From Hydrangea macrophylla (lineage: Eukaryota; Streptophyta; Magnoliopsida; Cornales; Hydrangeaceae), in assembly GCA_033977485.1 (NCBI GenBank), contig CM066989.1:36148595-36212594 (forward strand): a stretch of DNA of 64,000 nucleotides, given 5' to 3'. Shown in pieces: positions 56,342-64,000 of this stretch. Under the pieces are notes generated by a model that saw only the letters and a list, made by a program, of their open reading frames with translations, was not told the DNA's origin and did no database searches. Position numbers and translations under genes: made by a program. Numbering within the stretch: position 1 is the stretch's first letter; every line of letters begins with the position of its first letter.

Positions 56342-57413
56342 TGTTAGCCCCAGGGGTTTTACCTCAAGTAATTTTGATGATTAACAAACTATCAAGTTGA
56401 GTACTTATGGTTTCATTTAGTGTGTTGTCCAAACAGAGCTTAATAAAGATGATGGATACTCCATGAAAGCCTTGAGGAACTTTATTTCCATATTGTATTG
56501 TTCTTGTAAGAGTTTATGTAAAGTTAGTAAGGTTGAATCTAAAAAACAAGGGCTTAAAATTGTATAAACCATTAAAACAATCAAACTGTTTTTCTGAAAA
56601 AAAAAACAGTCGACTGAACATTCATCCAGTCTACTAGACCCTTTATTTTTCAGTCGACTAGGACTGTTCCTTAGTCGACTTGTTTCTGCAACAAAAACAA
56701 GCATTTTTCTTGACAACATTCAGTCGAATGGACCACCTTTTCGTCGACTGTTTTTATGGCACAAACATTAAGTTCAAAAGTTCAGTTGACTGAACCGCGA
56801 GCCGCGTCGACTGGATTACTGCGCAGAAACAATAATGCCTCTTTTCCTTTGTTTTACTTTAGCATTTAATGCTCCCATCTACCTTAAACATTCAGATTTT
56901 CTTGAGAGAATATATATACTCAGTTCAAATTGGTTGTTGGGACATCAATTACTCCTATTGAATACTCACTTATTGCAATAAAAAAGATTCAAGCCCTAGT
57001 TATTTGAGATTCAAGCTTCTAGCTCTAGATTTGATTTTGTAATCCCTTGAGAGCTATTATTGTGAACTTTTATTATTTCCATCTACTCTACAAAGAGAGT
57101 GTTATTCAGTTGTAATTTCACATTATTTAAATTTTTGAACAAGGAGTTCAAGAAGAACTTGTAAGGAGTGGTTTAATCTTCACCCAAAGAAGATTGGTTA
57201 GTGGAATCCTCAAGAGGTGTTCTTGAGTAGTGGACGTAGGTTGTGGTTTGCGGATTGCCGAACCACTTGAAAAACTTGGTTTGCAAGTGCCTCTTTCCCT
57301 TAACTCTTTAATTATTGTCTTAATTAATTTTTTGCTTACTTTAAGTTTTAATTCGCCATTAATTGTTAGTAATCTTATTCACCCCCCCCCTAAGGATTAC
57401 TTTTGGGCCAACA
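56342..57413 (+). repeat. 3' LTR of the SIRE-type element
   Basis: 1,072 bp, TGTTAGCCCC...GGGCCAACA, ending before TSD ACAAG. Palindrome cores at 56610, 56630, 56654, 56675, 56724, 56744, 56786 and 56807 repeat the 5' LTR spacing. A ~60-bp deletion relative to the 5' LTR lies near 57138. Confidence 0.9.
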
Positions 57414-57418
57414 ACAAG

Positions 57419-58030
57419 ATTTCACCACAAATAGAAAATTCCTGATGCCGGTATAGATTTCACACATGTCTGTATTCAAATAATTGAAGCTGTAGTACAA
57501 ACATATTTACTACCAACTTTTTATCGATAACAAATTTTTGGTACACAGCAAAGTAGTTAGTATACCCATACAATTATAAATTCAGGTGATTGGATCAGTT
57601 TTCACCAATTCCTTCACATCTCAAGTTCATTCAAAAGAAATAACTTTCGTTAATCACTTCATTAAGTATAGCATCACAAATACTTAGAATAACCATGATG
57701 GCCTCAATGATGTCTTCTCAACACCATTGTTCTAAACTTTCGTTAATAATACCCATATCTAAGGTCATATCAAGGGATACTTAAATCTCTGGAATTAATC
57801 AACAAATTATTTACTCGCAGTTTGGATACTTGTTCTCAACTGTAGCTTCACTCGACCCCAATCATTACTGCTGATTTCCTTTACCCAGTTTCTTTGTTTC
57901 ACAACAATTCTGATAATCTCTATCGTAACACGTTTAAATGAACAAATTTTCTAGCATACAATTTTTACAACTAATATTTCCTGTTCCTTTAAGCCCCATA
58001 TCAATACGGTACCCCAGATACCATTTATAA
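57419..58030 (-). other. Decayed chromovirus interior (between insertions)
   Basis: Continues the minus-strand chromovirus after the SIRE element. No frame or domain recognisable. Confidence 0.5.
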
Positions 58031-59500
58031 TGATGGAAAAATTAGGTATAAAATTATTTTAAACGCGTAGGGGGAAGGTTGGGTTACAAAAACTTTATTG
58101 GTATGCCCGGATCTACTACTCGTCAATTCCATAGATGCGTGTACTAAAGAGGAAGAAGAATTATACCTTAGGTCTTGAATCCATTTCTAAATTTCTTTCT
58201 CCTTGATGGTGCAATAGCCTCCACTAGGTTGTCTTTACCCTTATGACTCATGCGGATGCTTCCCGGAAAGACTAGAGATGGTGGGATCTCTAATAAGGAG
58301 GATGGAGAAGGTTTCGAAGCTTTAAAACAATTTCTGCAGCTTCTAACGTATTAAAACGACGAACCCTTTTTTCTAGACGCAGCTGCCCTATTTATAGATT
58401 CCCAGAACTGACCTAATATTCTAGCAATTGAAGTGTCTTTGATCTGTTCGATCGAACCACCTTCAAGCGATCGAACTTGTCGAGACTTCAATCGATTGAG
58501 ACAACTTCGATTGATCGAACCTGTCTTGACATCATCCTCATGTGCCTTTCCAAGCATCCTAGCAGAGCTAAGAGTGGGACCTCTGAGGCTCTTTATTGTT
58601 GGCTCAGACCAGTTGTTAATTCACATGACCAAACTCTTTGATCAGCAAACTAACCAACTGATCAGTTAACGTTTACTCCACTATAAAACGATAACTGAAC
58701 TAACATATCAGAAGTGATAACTAGACTTGTATGGTGTACTAATGTCCCTCTACCTTCAGCGTTCGTATTCATATTCAGGTAGTCGAATAACTGTTACTGT
58801 CAACCTGAATCATGATTACTTCTTGTATTCCTTGAGTCCCATTCACCTTTCATGATTACCAAACATGTTGATAACTACTTATCAACAAGACTGTAGTTTT
58901 TAGTAATCAACTTGGTGACATTCTCAAGGGAATGCTTACTCTGAATCAGAGAGTAGATATCTTGACAGTATATGTTCACAACCCTATGAACATGACATAT
59001 CCAAGATACCCAGGTGTTGATCTTTTATAGACCTCACTGATTGGTAAGTCAAAGCAACCATATTCATAGTCTATCCCAAGATTGAGAACACGTATCTTAT
59101 ACAAGTTATGAGTTCCTATTGACTGTTGACAGCCTTGAGTGTTAATAGGAAAGCTCAGGTTCGTCAATGTACTATAAGCACTAGCATATTAACTAAGAGT
59201 TACACTCTAGTGATTGAGATTAATCACTCCATCCAATGGTAGTTAATCATGCTACAGTGTAAACCTGATGAGATATCCTGTCTCATCATCCACTATGACA
59301 AACTCTAAGTATCAAAGAATAGTAATTCGTACCTCACTTGTATGTATCTCATACACACACGAATTACTTACAATGATACTTAAGGATTAACAATCATCTC
59401 ATGAAAGAAACATACACAATAAAATGTCAAGCTGATATCCATATATTAAAATGTAAATGTCTCATGCATAAAGTAATGGTTTGAGGGCACAAACCCAACA
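58031..59500 (-). mobile_element. Copia-like solo LTR, 1.47 kb
   Basis: Plus strand starts TGATGGAAAA and ends GGGCACAAACCCAACA; flanked by perfect TSD TATAA (58026-58030 and 59501-59505). On the minus strand it begins TGTTGGGTTTGTGCCC, a common plant Copia LTR start, which sets orientation. No coding or internal region. It contains a TCGA-palindrome cluster (58448-58518). Confidence 0.82.
58448..58518. repeat. TCGA-palindrome cluster in the Copia-like solo LTR
   Basis: TTCGATCGAA, CGATCGAA, CAATCGATTG and TTGATCGAA forms; main TCGA cores at 58452, 58471, 58492 and 58515 (spacings 19, 21, 23), with extra cores at 58448, 58480 and 58507. Confidence 0.8.
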
Positions 59501-59505
59501 TATAA

Positions 59506-60164
59506 TCCCATCGCTTCATTGATGGTAACTCAATTGTCTTCTTTCAATCAAACTAACTCAGCAGGTCTAATGACAGTTATGCAATTCATTTACCACCCAT
59601 ATATTTACAAGTCCAAGTTATTGCCTTCCCATATTCTAAGCTAACAAATTCTAACGGTTATCATAATACGAAAAGACGATATCATACTAACTCCCTTGAA
59701 GCTAACCCCCCCCCCCCCCCCCCCCCCCTTCCTTTTTTTTTCATTAATTCAACTCCTTACCAATATCCAATCAATTGTAGCTCACTTATTCGATAGCCAT
59801 TTCATATCTAATAGTTTATCAAATTAACAACACTATACCCACCGTAGCCAGCTTTGTATTACCCTTAGTTCACTTATCCTTGGCATACTAGAGCCAATCA
59901 AAGAAATTTTGATTAATTATTAATAACCAAATCCCAAGTCTAATGATTTACGATATCTCTGATTACCCGACAACTGCTACGATATAATAAACTTGTTGAA
60001 TTACATATATAAAGTAGAAATAATTAATAATCTTACCTGTTACTTGAAGTCCATAGCGACTCAAACATAAGTTATAAGATTTTATCTTTTTGTTGTTCTT
60101 TCCCTTTTGGCAGTTGTTCAGATCCTGGAGTGATCATAATTATCGACGAACTTGGACCTTTCTG
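59506..60164 (-). other. Decayed chromovirus interior with a 23-base C run
   Basis: No frame recognisable. C homopolymer at 59706-59728 (a G run on the element's coding strand), followed by T-rich sequence. Confidence 0.55.
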
Positions 60165-60683
60165 TCATCTATCAGGACAGTTGTGTGCCCGATGGCCCGG
60201 TTGACCACATTTATAACACTTACCATTAAACTTTGCACTCACGCTTGGACAATTCTTTACAATATGCCCAACCCATCTACAAGCATAACATACCACAATT
60301 TTGTGGCATACACCCCAGTGTTGCTTATTACACGTTGAACAACATGGTGTCCTCTCCCTCAATGTATTACTTGATGAACTTCCAACATTTGCTCTTTTAC
60401 TATTACATTGACTTTCACTTGCATTTGGTCCTGATCTCTTACCTTCTTGATGTTGTCGGGACTCTGTTGGAAACTCCTCTGCAGTCAGTTTTTCTATTCT
60501 TACCTCGGGATTTGGGTTTTCGAGTTCTTCCTTAACTGATGACATTCTGATTTCCACTGTTCTTACTATTATTTCAACGACTGGTTCTACTCGGTCCACC
60601 CTTGACGGTGATGTTTGTCTTTTTCCCGAATCCATTACTAACAGACAATTAAGCCTGGCATTTACAAGAGCATTCCCATGCAT
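60165..60683 (-). pseudogene. Chromovirus gag C-terminus with zinc knuckles
   Basis: The minus strand reads a Ser/Asn/Glu-rich linker, then CSTCNKQHWGVCHKIVVCYACR (in part) and the canonical CYKCGQPGHRAHNC near 60180-60222. The two knuckle-type motifs fit chromovirus gag. The frame starts at an internal Met (60683) and ends with a stop at the decayed interior, so only part of gag is left. The capsid core is missing or eroded. Confidence 0.75.
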
Positions 60684-60827
60684 GTTACTATAAATAACAT
60701 GCTATGCATGCTAAACAACTTTTTAAGCATGCTAAATAAATGTGGATGCATGTTTGTGCAACTATATGTCATTATGTGCACACTACACGTCGTATACGTC
60801 ACTTGTCCCCAAAGGCTCTAGCCTAAT

Positions 60828-60859
60828 GCTCTGATACCAAAAATTATCATACCCTAACT
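60828..60859 (-). other. PBS and 14-bp LTR stub of the decayed chromovirus
   Basis: Minus strand TGGTATCAGAGC at 60828-60839; then 60846-60859 (TATCATACCCTAAC) aligns with the LTR start TGTCACACCCCAAC of 35187. The LTR is cut there by the next element. Confidence 0.75.
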
Positions 60860-63718
60860 GTGGACACGCGGCGTTCCACCACTTGCTTGTTTTTGTTTTG
60901 AGATTGATTTAGATTAAAGAAAGAAAATGGTCTGTTGAAAATAGATACAGAGTCGCCACTTGGTCTTTAAGAAACCAAGAAACCTAATTTTGACTCACCC
61001 AAATGGATAAAGGGCACCGACCCTTCAAAACCAAAGAACTTGGCTTGGGGTTTTGGTACGAGAGAGAAAGGAGCCTTTGTCACGACTAAAACACCCTCAA
61101 CTCGCCCCATCTTTCGATATAAACAATGGAAGATCTAAAGATAAGATATCATTCATAAGATCTAAGCCAAATATCACACAATGTAAAGTGAAAGATCACA
61201 CAAACAAACCTAGAAAAAATCAGCTAATCATATATCAAGTAATCAAGTTTTCCTAGTCTAAGGGGACATGAATTGTTCTTGAAACAAATAAATCAAAGAA
61301 AACAAGGATGCTTAGCAAGCTAGAATGATGCATGTTAATCTTTGAGAAAAGAAGATCTCTTAATCCCCGGGACGGATGAGAAAGGATGATTAGATCGAGG
61401 GGAAGCATGGATGTGTGATCAAATTCATTCCTTATAATCTTCTTAGATTAGGAGTTACAAAAACCCAAATCTTGCATTAATGCAATGTATGTATCTAGAA
61501 TGTGCCAAGGTTGTAGCGTGTTTTGTGTTCATGGATTCCTAGAATGACTTAGAAGTCTAGAATGTGTATGAATGAATGAAGATGATCATCATGGGATATG
61601 TACAAATGTATTATGAACTACTTCCTAAGACATGAGCTAAGTTGGAATGTATGTAAGCATCAAATCAAAGGATGGAAGTAAAAGCATGATTGCTGTGAAT
61701 AGTGGATAGAATAGTAACATGATCTTTTGGAAATTGAAAGGAAGGGTTAGCAATGTTTTCAATGCATGATTTTTATGGAGATCTTCCTTATTGTGTTTAT
61801 AACACAACCAAAAAAGCCAATCTTTAATAACTACCATAGATTGAGAGAAATCATATAAACAATAGAGGTTATTCAGAAACAGATTCCGTACAGTCGACTG
61901 AAATGTTAGAAAATCTTAAAAAATAAAAACAAAAGATTTAGAGGCCCATATTATACAAAACGTTCCCTAAGACATTGAAATTCAAAGAAAAAATAAGTTG
62001 GAACCACTCCTTTTGGAAAAGTGTTTTGTAAAACAAGTTGAAATTCAACCTAGCTGCTGTGACAGTAGAGACAGAATGTTTGGAAGGGATGTTTGGACAA
62101 AAATGGACCCCTTTCAAGTGCTTCCAAGTCAAGCCAAAAATCATGGATGTTTTATAATGAGTTAGAAAGGCTTTCCAAGTGGTCTTCCATTCATATATTG
62201 AGTATTGAACTTAAAGTAATTCTTTGAAGTTAAATAACTCACTGTTTTGAAGGTTTTGAGAGAACAATGTTTATTTCTTAAAAATCAAAATGAGGGATTT
62301 AAGAGGGGGTTTTGAAATAGAGGTTTTGAAAACATATTTTCAATACTTAATGAAGATTATAACCACTTAAAATGTCAATATCACACTCATCATCAAGAGC
62401 CACCAAGATTATTGGAAAAGTATTATTTCCATTTTAAAAGACAACTTCATGAATACATAGGAATGTATTGAAGTTGGAATCATCATCTATCAAACATATT
62501 TTTGAGGTCAAGATCTACTATCTATAAGGATTCTCTCACCTCAAACTTCATGTCATCATCTAGATGATGATAGACTAGTAAGTAAATAAAGAAAACAAAA
62601 GGAGAAATGAGGTAAGAGGAGATGAACAAACATAAACAAGCAAGTATATAAACAATCAATAGATGATATTCAATGATGTATTAGACTTGTAGCTTGGTGT
62701 TTCACTCATATGTGGTGACATTGGAAATGGAAATAACTTCCTCTCTCTTAAATGCTCACTAAAATGGTGGTTGGGTGTATTGAATATAAAGTAAAATGGA
62801 AGTAATGAAGTAAAAACAAAGTTTAGAACTCACTTTCTTGATTGAAAATCAAAGAAGTAAGCTTCTTTTCTCTCTATTCTAACCTTATCTCTACAACTTT
62901 CTCTCTAAAACTTTTCAAAGCTTACATTTGACACCCCCAAAATGAGAAGTCAAGGGGGATTTATAAAAGCCAATTTGTGGTGGTTTTGGGGTTTTAGAAG
63001 TACTCCCATTGGTCCCAAACATCTGTGAACATAGAACTGCGTCGTTTTGGTTTTCAATTAATCAAAATGAACCCCCAAAATAAATTACAAAAAAACACCA
63101 TTCTGGAGGAGAGTGCCGCGGCGGCAGTGGGCCACTGCCGCAGTGGCACTGCTCCTTATTCGTCCAGATAATCCTTTTTAGACCCCCAGAGGTTCCGGTA
63201 TTCGCGAAAAGGCCCTATTTCGTCCGAAATTCACAGAAAATGCATACAAACTCCAAATTGAGGTTGTGATATACCATTGGAAAGGTAATGGAGTCTACTT
63301 TACATAAACAATAGTTCGGAGATAGGTCACTTTGAAAAGTTTTGTGGTATTCGCGATAAAAGCCGATTTGATCACCTTTTTCACCTTCGCAAATTCATAA
63401 TAAATTCGTTTTAAATCCAAAAATTATGTGCGACATACCGTTGGAAAGCTATCAACCTCTAGTATCTATGAAAAATATTTGAAAAATGATATGGTGCTCC
63501 AGTTTCAAAGTCAACTTTTAATCAAACTGGTCAAACTTGGGATTCCCGGAAAGTTCTGAAAACCTTTGGGAGCTCCCAGGAGCTGACGTTTTCGTTCGAT
63601 TTTCTTTTAAAACTCATTTTAGTACTTTCCACATGATCTAGAATGATCCCGGAACTTTTCAGAGAATTTGGATAATTTTGGTCAACCTTGGTCAAACTTG
63701 ATCAAACCTTGGTCAAAC
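60860..63718 (-). repeat. Ogre-type LTR (inverted copy of the solo LTR family), truncated
   Basis: Starts TGTGGACACGC and matches the reverse complement of 24357 down to about 21400, including the TTTGACC repeats (63680-63720) and the GC-rich hairpin (63111-63150). The outer ~320 bp of the LTR is missing at the right end, where sequence switches to an RT fragment. The preceding CTAAC may be one half of its TSD; the partner is outside the window. Confidence 0.82.
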
Positions 63719-64000
63719 TTGGGCTAGCATGCAACCCATGGCATTTTCGGAGACAGATAGGTAGAGGAATAAGGGTTTATGAGGAGCGGGTGGTGAAAGG
63801 ATGGGCGGATTTTGAAGGTAGGCTTTTATTTTGTCGAAAGTGGCTTGGCATTGGTCTTTCCATTGGAACTTCTCTCCTTTTCTCAACAATCGAAACAAAG
63901 GACCACATGTAGTTGTGAGTTTGGAGATGAAGCGGCTGATAAATTGGATTCTTCCGAGAAACCCTCTCACTTCCTTTTCATTCCGTGGTGGTGCCATTTC
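63719..64000 (-). pseudogene. Tat/Ogre-type RT-RNase H fragment at the window edge
   Basis: The minus strand is open from the window edge and reads APPRNEKEVRGFLGRIQFIS, RFISKLTTTCGPLFRLL, a W/D/C-Q-A-F-D-K-I-K motif and LFLYLSVSENAMGCMLAQ, the end of RT and first RNase H segment of Tat/Ogre elements. It stops exactly where LTR sequence begins. RNase H core, integrase and PPT are absent between it and the LTR, so a deletion has joined RT to LTR. It continues beyond the window. Confidence 0.85.

Larger units (their letters stand above)
39039..57413 (+). mobile_element. SIRE-type Ty1/Copia element with env-position ORF, split by a Tat element
   Basis: LTRs 39039-40169 and 56342-57413 (TGTTAGCCCC...GGGCCAACA) are flanked by TSD ACAAG (39034-39038 and 57414-57418). 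A PBS follows the 5' LTR and a purine tract precedes the 3' LTR. Internal order is gag, protease, integrase, RT-RNase H, then a separate ORF downstream of pol, the layout of the SIRE/Maximus lineage. Several frameshifts and stops break it. Excluding the Tat insertion (47177-56064) it is about 9.5 kb. Confidence 0.9.
35187..60859 (-). mobile_element. Decayed minus-strand chromovirus carrying nested SIRE and solo-LTR insertions
   Basis: The 3' LTR (35187-37591, minus strand TGTAACACCC...GGTGTGACA) is followed to the right by a purine-rich block and a chromodomain-end remnant. The other end (60165-60839) has a gag zinc-knuckle region, a PBS (minus strand TGGTATCAGAGC) and 14 bp of the 5' LTR (60846-60859). 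The internal sequence sums to only about 3.4 kb after removing nested elements, and no RT or integrase is recognisable, so pol has been lost or eroded. It hosts the SIRE element (39039-57413) and a Copia-like solo LTR (58031-59500). Confidence 0.8.

Overview
This is repeat-dominated nuclear DNA from a flowering plant, most likely a eudicot with a large genome. The evidence is FAR1/FRS-type gene fragments, plant retrotransposon lineages (chromovirus, Athila-like, Tat/Ogre-like, SIRE-like Copia), a Stowaway MITE, a hAT derivative, and AT-rich spacer with long GA/AT microsatellites. I see no intact host gene. The only apparently intact coding capacity belongs to one Ty3/Gypsy element. The species cannot be named from the sequence.

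Layout, left block (1-24436): a FAR1-RELATED SEQUENCE gene remnant is split into three pieces (1-267, 20543-21084, 24358-24436). An Athila-type non-autonomous LTR element in minus orientation (268-20542) sits in the first gap, and a 3.3-kb solo LTR with TSD GTTAG (21085-24357) sits in the second. The left LTR of the Athila element was itself hit twice: by a 1,015-bp hAT-like element with an 8-bp TSD (667-1681), and by a young 10.5-kb chromovirus with TSD CGTAT (2470-12977). The chromovirus has two near-identical 2.25-kb LTRs, a PBS, an extra 301-aa acidic ORF and an uninterrupted 1,501-aa gag-pol.

Middle block (24437-35186): about 10.7 kb of AT-rich spacer without a recognisable gene. It holds an 85-bp tandem repeat, two palindromic MITE-like elements, a 270-bp Stowaway element, long AT and GA microsatellites, a 25-base G run and possible LINE/SINE 3' tails.

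Right block (35187-64000): a decayed minus-strand chromovirus (35187-60859) contains a SIRE-type Copia element (39039-57413, TSD ACAAG) and a Copia-like solo LTR (58031-59500, TSD TATAA). The SIRE element carries gag, pol and an envelope-position ORF, all broken, and is in turn split by a minus-strand Tat-type Gypsy element (47177-56064, TSD CTTTT) that keeps an antisense coiled-coil ORF. The chromovirus's right LTR is cut after about 14 bp by another copy of the Ogre-type LTR seen as the solo LTR on the left. That copy is fused directly to an RT fragment at the window edge.

Most interesting signal: four LTR families of different lineages each carry clusters of perfect or near-perfect palindromes centred on TCGA (CAATCGATTG, CAGTCGACTG, GGATCGATCC, TTCGATCGAA). 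Within clusters they are spaced mostly 20-21 bp (two helical turns), alternating in places with 24-25 bp. In the intact chromovirus one cluster lies upstream of the TATA box and a nine-copy cluster lies downstream, in transcribed LTR. The convergence of motif core and helical spacing in unrelated elements suggests a shared functional constraint that I cannot assign to a known feature. All coordinates and motif counts were read by eye.
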